From Huiozyma naganishii CBS 8797 (Eukaryota > Ascomycota > Saccharomycetes > Saccharomycetales > Saccharomycetaceae), in the NCBI RefSeq assembly GCF_000348985.1, contig NC_035923.1:744001-808000 (forward strand): DNA of 64,000 nt, read 5' to 3'. The translations under genes were made by a program, and so were the position numbers. This document shows positions 38,813 through 48,410 of this stretch, one piece after another. Below the pieces are notes generated by a model. The model did not search any database and was not told the origin of the DNA. It was given only the letters and a program-made list of their open reading frames with translations. The stretch's first letter is position 1. Each line of letters starts with the position of its first letter.

Positions 38813-39472
38813 ATGACGAGGACAAGCGACGCACGCGGGGCTATCCGGGCCGTGACGTTTGATATGGACGGCACATTGTGTTTGCCGCAGCCGTGGATGT
38901 TCCCCGCGATGCGTGATGCAATTGGTTGCACGGACACGAAGATCGACATCCTGACCTTCATAGACGCGTTGCCCACCGTCCAGGAGAAGCGCAAGGCCGA
39001 GAAGGCGATCCACGACGTCGAGGTCAAAGCCATGCACGAGATGGTCCCGCAGTCTGGGCTCACTGAGCTGCTGCAATATTTGACGGAGAACGGTGTATAC
39101 AAGAGCATATGCACAAGAAATATACAGACCCCAGTGGACTCCTTCATACGGAGGTTTGTTCCTGCTGAGTTGTCCCAATTCGATCTGATAGTCACGAGAG
39201 ATTTAGACCCACAAAGACCGAACCCAGACCCGCTACACCACATAGCGAGCCAACTGGGCGTCGATACAGCGGAGATGATGATGGTGGGCGACTCCTTCGA
39301 CGACATGCGCAGCGGGAGGTCCGCCGGGTGCGTCACCGTCCTGCTGAAGAACAAAATCAACGAGCACCTGCTCACAGAACACGCAGATTTGGTAGACGTC
39401 ACCGTCGACACCCTCGCGGAAATCGTCCCACTGCTGCAACACAGCGCTGCAGAGTCGCCAGCCCCCGTGTAA
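38813..39472 (+). CDS. HAD-family phosphatase, YOR131C type
   Basis: 219 residues from ATG 38813 (218 in S. cerevisiae YOR131C). Haloacid-dehalogenase-like hydrolase with the nucleophile motif DMDGTLC (DxD) near residue 18 and motif IV GDSFDD near residue 157. The highly similar blocks LPQPWMFPAMR, SICTRN and MMMVGDSFDDMRSGRSAGC indicate the same protein as YOR131C; the physiological substrate is not established. An in-frame ATG at 38753 would add MHCWKAPAPFLKSLTRGIAA, a basic segment free of acidic residues. The shorter start was chosen because it matches the S. cerevisiae length. It is divergent from VPS17, as expected from synteny. Confidence 0.93.
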   Translation: MTRTSDARGAIRAVTFDMDGTLCLPQPWMFPAMRDAIGCTDTKIDILTFIDALPTVQEKRKAEKAIHDVEVKAMHEMVPQSGLTELLQYLTENGVYKSICTRNIQTPVDSFIRRFVPAELSQFDLIVTRDLDPQRPNPDPLHHIASQLGVDTAEMMMVGDSFDDMRSGRSAGCVTVLLKNKINEHLLTEHADLVDVTVDTLAEIVPLLQHSAAESPAPV

Positions 39473-39739
39473 CCTCACACCCACTACACAATCGATATAT
39501 ACGCACCCCAAAACACAATACATTCACAATACAATAAAACTGTTAACGTAAGCTCTTCTCGAAGAGATTGACACATTTTTCTGGTTTTTTTTTCTACCTC
39601 AAGAGTTTTTTTTTTTCAGAGAAAATTTGACCTCTCGATGAGCAAAGAGTTCAACTGCAAGGGTTCGTTCTGGGGCTAATAGAGAGGGGATAATAGTGAT
39701 TGCTTGTGTTAGTTTGAACCCCCCCCCCCGAGGTCTACG

Positions 39740-40651
39740 ATGTACAGGGCACTTTTGGGAGTATTTTTTGCGGGTCTGGTGGCCGGGTGTATAGGGAAGT
39801 TGATAGATTATCCGTTCGACACGGTAAAAGTCCGGTTACAAACCAGCGGGTCGAACGTGTTCCCGACAACGTGGTCGTGTATCGAATACACGTATAAAAA
39901 CGAGGGGATCCTAACGGGGTTCTACCAGGGGATCGAGTCCCCGCTGCTGGGAGCGGCGCTGGAGTATGCCACGCTGTTCACATCTTACAACGAGTGCTAT
40001 AAGTTCCTGGAGGCGTTCACGTCACTGTCTAAAGTTTACATAATTTTGATATCCGGTGCCGTGTCAGGGTCGTGTACAAGCCTGGTGTTGACCCCTGTAG
40101 AACTGATTAAATGCAAGTTGCAAGTATCGAATTTGGGGCGGCCCGTTTACGACGATGATGACGACGACATGTATGACGACGACGAACATGGGGACAGAAA
40201 TACATCGCTGTTGAGTACAGTCAAGAGTATATTGAAACAGAAGGGTTTAGCCGGTCTCTGGCAGGGTCAAGTTGGGGACCTTCATAAGGGAGTCCGTGGG
40301 TACCGTTATCTGGTTCGGCGTATACGAGATACTAAAAGCTCTATTTTGTTGGGTCGAATATGGCGGGCGACCAACAAAGCGTCTAACGAGGGTGTGATAT
40401 ACTCGTGGCAACTGCTCGTTAGCGGTGGCCTGGCAGGGTTCTGCTTTAACGGGCTGATGTACCCTGTTGATACTGTGAAGTCGCTGATGCAAACAGAGCA
40501 CATCAGCTTCAAGGAGGCCGTAACAGAGCTAAGAACTCGGTACACTGGTCTCACAGGGTTTTACAGGGGGGTCACTATTACGCTGCTGCGGTGTCTGCCA
40601 TCAAACGCCATCGTGTTCTATACACACGATAAATTGTCAGGACTCATATAG
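39740..40651 (+). CDS. ORT1: Mitochondrial ornithine carrier Ort1, with compensating frameshifts
   Basis: Inner-membrane carrier (SLC25 family) that exchanges ornithine, arginine and protons across the mitochondrial inner membrane for arginine synthesis. 303 codons as read. The three carrier repeats show YPFDTVKVRLQ, TPVELIKCKLQ and YPVDTVKSLMQ. From residue 180 to roughly 200-218 the open frame (DLHKGVRGYRYLVRRI...) is not carrier-like, whereas the +1 frame from 40278 reads TFIRESVGTVIWFGVYEI, the expected helix-4 segment with the R-E of contact point II. So an extra base in the GGGG run at 40274-40277 is followed by a compensating change before 40395 (TGA in the +1 frame). Either these are two sequencing errors or the allele is damaged. 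An acidic insert (DDDDDDMYDDDEH) lies in the loop after repeat 2. An 11-C run lies just upstream of the ATG. Confidence 0.9.
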   Translation: MYRALLGVFFAGLVAGCIGKLIDYPFDTVKVRLQTSGSNVFPTTWSCIEYTYKNEGILTGFYQGIESPLLGAALEYATLFTSYNECYKFLEAFTSLSKVYIILISGAVSGSCTSLVLTPVELIKCKLQVSNLGRPVYDDDDDDMYDDDEHGDRNTSLLSTVKSILKQKGLAGLWQGQVGDLHKGVRGYRYLVRRIRDTKSSILLGRIWRATNKASNEGVIYSWQLLVSGGLAGFCFNGLMYPVDTVKSLMQTEHISFKEAVTELRTRYTGLTGFYRGVTITLLRCLPSNAIVFYTHDKLSGLI

Positions 40652-40913
40652 GAAAGGCAGAGACCTCCAGACAAATGAACCAGGCAAACCATTTGAGTAA
40701 CAGGGATATATATATTGTATAGAAGGAACAGGACGCTAGCACATTCAGTAAGTACAGCAGAGCACTTCGGTTCCATTTCAGGTAAAGATCGAAAAAGAAT
40801 CATACAATGTTGAAAAAAACAAAAATATAACCATCAGCCCACAAAGTTCAGGGACCTTTCCACTGAAACTGGTAACACCAATCGGAAGGTGCCGGGACCT
40901 ACCACCGCAAAAC

Positions 40914-43592
40914 ATGAACAGTCAATATAGAGAGAGGAATATTAGCTGCATACTGGCTGCAGAATTTGATAATAAGTTGGGACCCGTCGTACGACACCAG
41001 TACCCAGAAGAGATTAATCTCGGATCTTTATCCGGGGACGAAAAATTTCCAGATTCCGGCACGATATTCGACCCAACTAATCATATAGCCAACTTGATGA
41101 TACCTGAGAATTCAGAAAGACGACAACTAATCCCCGATTTTATCGTCTTTATCATGTATTTGCATAAATCAAACTATTCATACAGATTGCTTCCTGAGGT
41201 GTACGATGATTGCAGCACGGAAACAACAGAATGTCTTTACTTCCTAAGTATCCACTGCGCAATACCTGATGAGCAGAATTCCAGGGGTGCCTCCATAAAA
41301 TCTGTAGCTATAGGTACTACATTAAGAAACTTTATCCTCTTCAAACCTTTGCTAATAATATTCTTGGATTTTTATATGAAGCGAGAAAACTACAAAATCG
41401 AACTACGAATACTCAAAGAATTTTTTGATTTACTTAATAGCGTCGATCTAAGCCTCGTAGAAACGATTCATAATGACATCGCATTTCAAACTATGGTTCA
41501 CTCACTCGATAATGAAGATATTGTCAGTGAGATATTCGATAACCAAAAAAGCAATGTCCTAAAAGAAACTTTGCAAATATCTGAGATACCAAAACAGGAT
41601 AAGTACGGTAACTCGATAAATTTCCACAACAACTTTATTTCATATCAATTTGACACTTTCACCACAGAGAAATTACCGCCAATATTTACCAAAATTCCAT
41701 TACAGGCCAATTTGAAGTTGTGGTCTGGGATAGAAACGGACATAGACTATCAAAGAAACATTCTACCATTCCTTCTAAAATTTATTGCACAACTACCCCA
41801 ACACATGGACGCCGACGATTCGGATAATTTTACTTGGAAAGTTTTAATAAGTTCCGAGACGACAAAGGATAAACTAACACAAAGCTTGGCATGTCTGTCC
41901 AACCCAATTCCCACTCTACTGTCCAAAAATGGTTCCTCCTACTGTTCATTAATCAAGCGGCCGATCGTGATAGTCCCGTATGTAGACGTTTCCATGTTGG
42001 TATCCCTCAGGGAATACATTGGCAAAACCCGGCCATTGCTACTCATTATCGGTACAGCAAACCCAATAATGAAAGTTCAAGAGGATTTATGGAATTTTTA
42101 TTATGACATGGATACGGGGGAACTCTACTCGTCGCATCTTCCAAAAAATAAGTTGAGCTTAAAGAAAGAGTGGAAAGTGAATTCCACAAACATCAAAAAT
42201 GCTTTAGCCAAAAAACCGTATCACATAAACCCCATGGCGCGTGGATTCAATTACTTGACACCCGGGTATAGACCAGTAAGTTTAATGTCCAAATTTCTAA
42301 GTTTTTTGAAGGTGGGTCAACATGACAACGATACTGTGATCAACACACTGAAAAGAGTAAGCATACTTCAAATTCTGCGTGTTTTGCAGGACCTCCCACA
42401 TGGTGCAGACAAGGAGTATTTTATTGAGCGTGATGACTTTGTCGCCGCATATTACGAGAAGTTTATGGATTTTATTGTATTCCCATATTTCCTTCATGAC
42501 AGCTCAAGGAAATTCTTATATTTTTTCCTGTCCCTTCAGCAAAATATGGACGACTTGAAATTGTTGCTGAATGACCCGACACATGGAACAGAAAAGTTAT
42601 ACAATACCATTTCTGCCGTGTATGATAACCTTAAGGATATATTAGTGCTGTCTCACCATGATAAAAAGCAAAATAGGCAAATATTAGCCAATGTTGTTAT
42701 CAATTTCCCACAGCTGAGTATCAACAATTTTGACATCTTAGAACAAGATTTTGCGGAGATAGACTTGGTAAAATTCTACAATGATGTATATTCAAAAGAT
42801 GAAATGAGAGGTCTTTCATTTATCGATAAGTTTGCATATTCCACGGCGTTCCCAATCCTCTCAGAATTCATCTCAATGCTCGAGGACAAAACGAAGAGCG
42901 GCAACCCTGCGTACTTATCCCCATCGATACACACCTCTAGGACATCAAAAATTTCAAGATCCAACTCGTTCAAAAACCTTTTGTCCATCAATAGAAATCA
43001 AAGTGTCTTTGAATCTGGGTCTCCCCGTATCCCCAGGGAGACGAACAACTCTTTCACCCCTTCGCGAAATTCCATCTCTGCCGAATCCGTGAACAGAAAC
43101 AACGAAAACTTTAGGTTTGGCCGCTCACCCGTGGTCGAAAAAAGGATTGACAAGATCAAGACATACATATTCACGATATTTTCCGACATTGAGAAGTGTG
43201 GACCAGCTGGAAGTCTCCTTGTGTCCAACTATCTGCCGAGCAAAGTGCTCTCTCAGTTTCAAAGGTACAAGAGTCATTTGAGTCCGCAACATACTTCTGC
43301 AACAGAAAAGTCTCGAAACTCGTATTCAGCGGTGTTTTTGGGCATCCCACCAGATCTACCGGATAGAATGTTCCTTCCGACATCGCCAAACCTTTCCTTT
43401 ACGTCCAGCAATAGAGCCTCGGGGGACGAAAACGGTTCGGAAATGGCCCAGCATGAGATCGCTGCGCCGATTAAAGGACAAGATCATCAGAGTACAGATC
43501 GTATAGTTACCGCGCGGCCCAAGTCCGCTGCATCAGCTGTAGCCGATGCGTCCAACGATGGCAGCACGTTCTTCTTCGATGCTGCCGAGTGA
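40914..43592 (+). CDS. AFI1: Afi1, Arf3-interacting polarity protein
   Basis: 892 residues (893 in S. cerevisiae). Afi1 binds GTP-loaded Arf3 and places it at the plasma membrane in a polarised pattern; the family is related to DENN-type proteins and to MesA of filamentous fungi. The N-terminus ILAAEFDNKLGPVVRHQYPEE is the longin/DENN-like opening block. FIVFIMYLHKSNYSYRLLP, FVAAYYEKFMDFIVFPYFL and IVPYVDVSMLV are further conserved blocks. A Ser/Asn-rich disordered segment (about residues 660-745) precedes the C-terminal part, KTYIFTIFSDIEKCGPAGSL. The gene is more AT-rich than its neighbours but in its expected position between ORT1 and ADE2. Confidence 0.92.
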   Translation: MNSQYRERNISCILAAEFDNKLGPVVRHQYPEEINLGSLSGDEKFPDSGTIFDPTNHIANLMIPENSERRQLIPDFIVFIMYLHKSNYSYRLLPEVYDDCSTETTECLYFLSIHCAIPDEQNSRGASIKSVAIGTTLRNFILFKPLLIIFLDFYMKRENYKIELRILKEFFDLLNSVDLSLVETIHNDIAFQTMVHSLDNEDIVSEIFDNQKSNVLKETLQISEIPKQDKYGNSINFHNNFISYQFDTFTTEKLPPIFTKIPLQANLKLWSGIETDIDYQRNILPFLLKFIAQLPQHMDADDSDNFTWKVLISSETTKDKLTQSLACLSNPIPTLLSKNGSSYCSLIKRPIVIVPYVDVSMLVSLREYIGKTRPLLLIIGTANPIMKVQEDLWNFYYDMDTGELYSSHLPKNKLSLKKEWKVNSTNIKNALAKKPYHINPMARGFNYLTPGYRPVSLMSKFLSFLKVGQHDNDTVINTLKRVSILQILRVLQDLPHGADKEYFIERDDFVAAYYEKFMDFIVFPYFLHDSSRKFLYFFLSLQQNMDDLKLLLNDPTHGTEKLYNTISAVYDNLKDILVLSHHDKKQNRQILANVVINFPQLSINNFDILEQDFAEIDLVKFYNDVYSKDEMRGLSFIDKFAYSTAFPILSEFISMLEDKTKSGNPAYLSPSIHTSRTSKISRSNSFKNLLSINRNQSVFESGSPRIPRETNNSFTPSRNSISAESVNRNNENFRFGRSPVVEKRIDKIKTYIFTIFSDIEKCGPAGSLLVSNYLPSKVLSQFQRYKSHLSPQHTSATEKSRNSYSAVFLGIPPDLPDRMFLPTSPNLSFTSSNRASGDENGSEMAQHEIAAPIKGQDHQSTDRIVTARPKSAASAVADASNDGSTFFFDAAE

Positions 43593-43633
43593 ACAGGACC
43601 GCTGTCTGGTTGACTTCTCCTCTGCGCGCTGCT

Positions 43634-43639
43634 TGACTC
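43634..43639 (+). promoter_or_regulatory. Bas1/Gcn4-type TGACTC site upstream of ADE2
   Basis: TGACTC lies 256 bp upstream of the ADE2 ATG. Bas1-Bas2(Pho2) activates purine genes through TGACTC in yeast. Two near matches, TGACTT, are at about 43610 and 43713. Assigned by motif and gene identity. Confidence 0.55.
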
Positions 43640-43758
43640 CTCCCGGTGCAGAACGGACGGCAGTTTTCCATTTCTTGTTTCGTCATTTTAAACGGTGAAT
43701 TGCAATCTAAAGGTGACTTCTTCAGCAGGTGCCATCATCGGATATGCAACGCAGTGGG

Positions 43759-43766
43759 TATATAAA
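43759..43766 (+). promoter_or_regulatory. TATA box of ADE2
   Basis: TATATAAA, 124 bp upstream of the ADE2 ATG and downstream of the TGACTC site, a normal layout for this regulated gene. Confidence 0.6.
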
Positions 43767-43889
43767 CGGGTTGGCTACTGTGAGGGAGTTACTTGTATTG
43801 GCAGTAACGCAGATCAAGCAAGCGGAATCTTCCAAGGAAAAATCTGTGGTAAGACTACAACATAATAGCAAAGAAGGCAGTACATTATC

Positions 43890-45608
43890 ATGGATTCAAG
43901 GACAGTAGGGATTCTAGGTGGTGGCCAGTTGGGGCGGATGCTCGTTGAGGCTACAAACAGACTGAATGTTAAGACATTGGTTCTGGATGCACCAAACTCG
44001 CCTGCCAAGCAAATTACGAATTCTACCGACCACGTCGATGGTTCATTTACTAATTCGGATGATATCAGGAAACTGGCTGCTAAGTGTGATGTGCTAACAA
44101 TCGAAATTGAACATGTAGACGTTCCAACTTTGAAGAGTCTGCAAAAGGAATTTCCTAAATTAGCAATCTACCCACTACCGGAAACGATAGAGTTGATCCA
44201 GGACAAATACAGACAAAAGGAACATCTTATCAAAAATAAGATCCAGGTCAGTGAGTCGATTGCCGTTAAGGAAAACACTCAGAAGGAATTACTTGCTATT
44301 GGGGAAAAGTTTGGGTACCCATACATGCTGAAATCGAGAACTTTTGCATACGACGGGAGAGGTAATTTTGTAGTTAGTGGGAAAGATTCAGTGGATGCAG
44401 CGCTGGACGCGTTGAAGGGCAATTCTTTGTACGCTGAAAAATGGGCTCCATTTGTCAAAGAGCTTGCTGTTATGATTGTTCGTTCCGTGGATGATCGTGT
44501 ACATGCGTACCCTGTTGTGGAGACGATACATCGGAACAACGTATGCCACCTATGCTATGCCCCAGCAAGAGTGTCGGATTCCGTGCAGTTGAAGGCGGCC
44601 TTGTTAGCGGAAAACGCGATCAAGTCCTTCCCAGGCTGCGGTATCTTTGGTGTCGAGATGTTTTTGTTGGAGACTGACGAACTACTAATCAACGAAATTG
44701 CACCCAGACCACACAACTCGGGCCACTTCACAATCAATGCGTGTGTCACTTCCCAATTCGAAGCACACATAAGGGCTGTCTTACACCTTCCAATGCCCAA
44801 GGGGTTTACGGCCATGAACTCGTGCGTTACAAATGCTATAATGTTAAACTTGTTGGGCGATAAGCATACTCCCAATGGAGAACTGAAAATTTGTGAACGT
44901 GCTCTGCAGACGCCAGGTACCTCCGTATATCTGTACGGGAAGGAGTCAAGGCCTAACCGTAAAGTTGGCCATATTAACATAGTGTCGTCATCGATGAAGG
45001 AATGCCAGAGGAGGTTGGATTATGTCACAGGCTCTAGTTCTAAACCCGTTACAATCTCAGCTGTTTCAAGAGTTGACGCCATGGGTAAGAAAACGCCACA
45101 GGTTGGTATAATAATGGGGTCTGACTCTGATTTACCAGTAATGTCTGCTGCCTGTAAAATACTGGAGCAGTTTGGAATTGGCTTTGAGGTCACTATTGTA
45201 TCTGCTCACAGAACACCTCACAGAATGTCGAAATATGCCATTGAGGCCTCAGACCGTGGTATAAAAGCGATCATTGCCGGTGCAGGTGGAGCAGCACATT
45301 TGCCCGGTATGGTGGCTGCTATGACTCCACTACCTGTTATCGGTGTCCCCGTGAAGGGCTCCAATCTAGGTGGTGTGGACTCACTGCACTCCATTGTTCA
45401 AATGCCAAGAGGTGTGCCTGTCGCTACTGTGGCAATTAATAACAGTACCAATGCTGCGCTGTTGGCTGTCAGGATACTGGGTGTATCTGACAATTCTTAC
45501 TTCCACAAAATGCAGGAGTTTTTGTTAAAGCAAGAGGAAGAAGTTTTGGAAAAAGCCGAAAAGTTGGAGAACGTTGGCTACAACGAGTACTTATCGTCCA
45601 TGAAATGA
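43890..45608 (+). CDS. ADE2: Phosphoribosylaminoimidazole carboxylase
   Basis: 572 residues (571 in S. cerevisiae). Cytosolic enzyme of de novo purine synthesis that converts AIR to CAIR; loss gives red colonies in yeast. The N-terminal ATP-grasp (PurK-like) part starts with [15 protein letters not shown], then [27 protein letters not shown] and [16 protein letters not shown]. The C-terminal PurE-like domain starts near residue 405 with [14 protein letters not shown], then [26 protein letters not shown] and [16 protein letters not shown]. Both halves are complete. Confidence 0.98.
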   Translation: MDSRTVGILGGGQLGRMLVEATNRLNVKTLVLDAPNSPAKQITNSTDHVDGSFTNSDDIRKLAAKCDVLTIEIEHVDVPTLKSLQKEFPKLAIYPLPETIELIQDKYRQKEHLIKNKIQVSESIAVKENTQKELLAIGEKFGYPYMLKSRTFAYDGRGNFVVSGKDSVDAALDALKGNSLYAEKWAPFVKELAVMIVRSVDDRVHAYPVVETIHRNNVCHLCYAPARVSDSVQLKAALLAENAIKSFPGCGIFGVEMFLLETDELLINEIAPRPHNSGHFTINACVTSQFEAHIRAVLHLPMPKGFTAMNSCVTNAIMLNLLGDKHTPNGELKICERALQTPGTSVYLYGKESRPNRKVGHINIVSSSMKECQRRLDYVTGSSSKPVTISAVSRVDAMGKKTPQVGIIMGSDSDLPVMSAACKILEQFGIGFEVTIVSAHRTPHRMSKYAIEASDRGIKAIIAGAGGAAHLPGMVAAMTPLPVIGVPVKGSNLGGVDSLHSIVQMPRGVPVATVAINNSTNAALLAVRILGVSDNSYFHKMQEFLLKQEEEVLEKAEKLENVGYNEYLSSMK

Positions 45609-45790
45609 AAACGTTAATAATCACTATTGTTATTTAGTCCCTCAGTACATAGCATGATAGAGGATTTTCATTGCTTCCTGTTCTTTTCAGCGTCGAAATA
45701 ATTTTGATATTATACATAATGTCCAAAAACCTGTCCCTACCCCTGTTTCTATGTGATCAGGATTGTCACCGTCTCTGGGCCATAGCAGAC

Positions 45791-48187
45791 TCAGAAGATA
45801 TCCTCGTGGTTCTCCAAAATAAACGCCATTAAAAAGTTCCGCTCCCCCATATCCAGAATTTCCCTTTCACCGGTATAATCTCTTATCATCCCGGGTGTAA
45901 AAACTAAGGCCAGATTCTTTATACTCATCAGATTATCTTCGCTAAATGTAGTGACTAAATTAATGTGTGCACTCAGCGCCTTCAAGACAACGATATGCTC
46001 CTTGGGCAAGCTTCTCAGTAAATCTACCAGCCCTTGTAACTTCTTTTTCGTGTCTAGAATCATATTATAGTTCCTGATGTAGTCAATCAAAGGTTCGTAT
46101 AGCTGGTAAGTAATGACAGGGTTTGGCAAGTTCCGCAAGTACCTCTTCAATAGGCCACTTACGGCATGAATGTCGTACTGCGAGAGGTCTATGTTAGCTG
46201 TTGGTGGGGTCGATGCGAACAGTGTTTCAATTTCTTTAATAGTTAGTTCGGATCCGGATTTTCTGTAGATCCCCTCTGTCTTGAGATATTCCTCGCTCGA
46301 CTCGATATGTTGTATGCACACTGTTATTATGGATGGCATGGGTTGGTTTTCGTAGATGCACCTCTGTATCAGTGTGGAACCGAACAACTGATCTGGATAT
46401 GCAGGAGTTATTTTACCTTGATTTTGTTGCAACAATGTTTTATTTCTCGATTTGGCGTTACCTCCCACTTCGGTTCTTCGTATTTGAGAAGAATTATAGA
46501 GTATGCCCCCCTGGTTCGCGCCATTGGAGCCGTTGGAGGAGGCCATCCCGGAGTTTTGCTGTTTATTGGAAAAGAATTTCCAAAACCTGGGCTTGTTAGC
46601 GGGCCTAGCTAAACTGGCTGTGGAAATAATCTTGGTTTGAGAATCGTCACTGGAAAACGAGTCAGAATGGGTAGAAATTGGTTTAGGTCTCTCCAAAGAC
46701 TTCCCTAATACCTGTTTTGAGTTCTTTATTTCTTCCTGCAATTCGTTCACTTGCACTAGTAGTTCTTCCTTGAGTTTACTGATAGCTTCTACTTGGGTAT
46801 TCAACTCACTTCTTCTCGTTTCCAATCTATGAACATCACTCTCTAGGTTCTTCAGAAGTCTGTTGGAATCACTGATTCTTTCGTCTAGTTTTTCAAGAGG
46901 TGGTTCAGGTTTTTCGTTTGTTGCCGTTGCAGTTTGACCTGCTTCTTTTGAAAGATGTTCTTCATGCTTGCCAGTGGTCATTGTGTTTGCATTGCTATCT
47001 GCCGTGGATCTGGGTGTTTCTTTGTTCAGTTCTGTACTCATCACATGTTGTTCGACAAATTCACCATCGATTCCGTTTGTAGTAGGGGAAAACCCGCCTG
47101 ATGGGTGCCTATTTTCATCCTGGGAAACTGCGGAGCCCCCTTCTGGTGAATCCAATTGAATGTCCAGTGAAATTTCGAAATCGTCAAATTCGCAGTCTAA
47201 GATACTTTCTGGAGACAATTTGACTTCTTGTTTACCGCTATCACGAGCATTCGACTCAGTTGAAGCTTCTGAATTTTTTAATGGCGTTTTGTTCAAGATG
47301 CGTTTCGCATCAGGGGAAATGGTCTGTTGCTGATATCTGTTTGTTTCCCCCTCCTGAAGCTTTTCAAGCTGCTGAGAGACTACCTTCGTATCGGTACTTT
47401 CCTCCTGGTTACCTTTTCTCACACTCTGATCACTCGTACCTGGTGTTGAGGAGCCGCTGCCAGATCTCGAGAGTTTATGCACTTTCGCAGGTGATACCAA
47501 AGCATCCACTCCCCTGTTTGGCGATCTTGGAGGAACGTTATCAGATTTATTTTCGGACTTGGTCTCCCCTATCCCTGGTTGCGGTAGTTGGAGGAGTGAT
47601 GGCGGTTCGGGACGTGATCTAAGACGCGACTCTGATTCCGTGACAGTTTCAATTTTCTTGGCCGCCGTTGGGATCCCTGGAAGTGTCTTCTGCCTCAGCA
47701 GTCTCTTCTTCTCCTCATGATGTTTCCGCTTGGCTAGCAGTTTCTCATGGCACGTCAAACAGAAAAGCCCCCGTTTCGTCTTCGCGTACCGTAGATCTTT
47801 AATGTTGTCCCCGCATTTGCAACAGACAAAACAGTCCGAGCAATACGCCTCGTTGGATGAGGACAGAATTATAGCCAGGTCGTTGATCTTCTTGCCGCAA
47901 CTCTTGCAGGAATCGGAACATTCGAAGCAGATCAGCGCCCCGGTACCCAACACGAGGAAATCCGAATTGCAACTCAGCGACTTCTCACAACGGTAGCACG
48001 TAAAACAGTGCGTGTGCCACCTGTCCTCACCAAGCTCATACGCATGCCCAACGGTGATATTCTCTTTGCACCTGACACAGGTAGGCAATTCCCCATCTTC
48101 CACCAGCGACACACCGTACTGCTCACTTTGATCAGCGCTCGTAGGCATCGCGACGTGACCCATAGCTTCAGTATTGGGCACAGTCAT
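45791..48187 (-). CDS. RGA1: LIM-RhoGAP protein for Cdc42 (Rga1/Rga2 type)
   Basis: 798 residues, about 200 shorter than S. cerevisiae Rga1 and Rga2 (each about 1,000). GTPase-activating protein for Cdc42 acting in polarity, septin ring assembly and bud-site exclusion. Two N-terminal LIM domains lie within residues 37-150 (CVRCKENITVGHAYEL...HTHCFTCYRC and CKSCGKKINDLA...CSDCFVCCKCG...CLTC). A disordered middle and a coiled-coil-like stretch near residues 430-500 (LDERISDSNRLLKNLESDVH) come before the C-terminal RhoGAP domain. The arginine finger is in EGIYRKSGS near residue 640, and LKRYLRNLPNPVITYQLYEP follows. The shortening is in the disordered middle. RGA1 and RGA2 are duplicates; the label follows its neighbours ADE2 and IAH1. 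Confidence 0.93.
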   Translation of the reverse strand: MTVPNTEAMGHVAMPTSADQSEQYGVSLVEDGELPTCVRCKENITVGHAYELGEDRWHTHCFTCYRCEKSLSCNSDFLVLGTGALICFECSDSCKSCGKKINDLAIILSSSNEAYCSDCFVCCKCGDNIKDLRYAKTKRGLFCLTCHEKLLAKRKHHEEKKRLLRQKTLPGIPTAAKKIETVTESESRLRSRPEPPSLLQLPQPGIGETKSENKSDNVPPRSPNRGVDALVSPAKVHKLSRSGSGSSTPGTSDQSVRKGNQEESTDTKVVSQQLEKLQEGETNRYQQQTISPDAKRILNKTPLKNSEASTESNARDSGKQEVKLSPESILDCEFDDFEISLDIQLDSPEGGSAVSQDENRHPSGGFSPTTNGIDGEFVEQHVMSTELNKETPRSTADSNANTMTTGKHEEHLSKEAGQTATATNEKPEPPLEKLDERISDSNRLLKNLESDVHRLETRRSELNTQVEAISKLKEELLVQVNELQEEIKNSKQVLGKSLERPKPISTHSDSFSSDDSQTKIISTASLARPANKPRFWKFFSNKQQNSGMASSNGSNGANQGGILYNSSQIRRTEVGGNAKSRNKTLLQQNQGKITPAYPDQLFGSTLIQRCIYENQPMPSIITVCIQHIESSEEYLKTEGIYRKSGSELTIKEIETLFASTPPTANIDLSQYDIHAVSGLLKRYLRNLPNPVITYQLYEPLIDYIRNYNMILDTKKKLQGLVDLLRSLPKEHIVVLKALSAHINLVTTFSEDNLMSIKNLALVFTPGMIRDYTGEREILDMGERNFLMAFILENHEDIF

Positions 48188-48410
48188 ACTTCAACGGACT
48201 CCCACACAACAGCAAAGCGGCAGTACCAGAAGCAGAGACACAGTCCACGCTCTGACGCAGTCGAGATCAGGCATCGCTGTTCGATCTCGGAAAATCATCG
48301 ATTTTTTGGGAGAAATGTCTCTCGAAGCCAAAGAAGAAGAAGAATGCGTTGCTGGGGCAACCACCAGTTGTACTTCAATCGTCTGGCACCGTTCACCGTA
48401 GTTGCAATTA

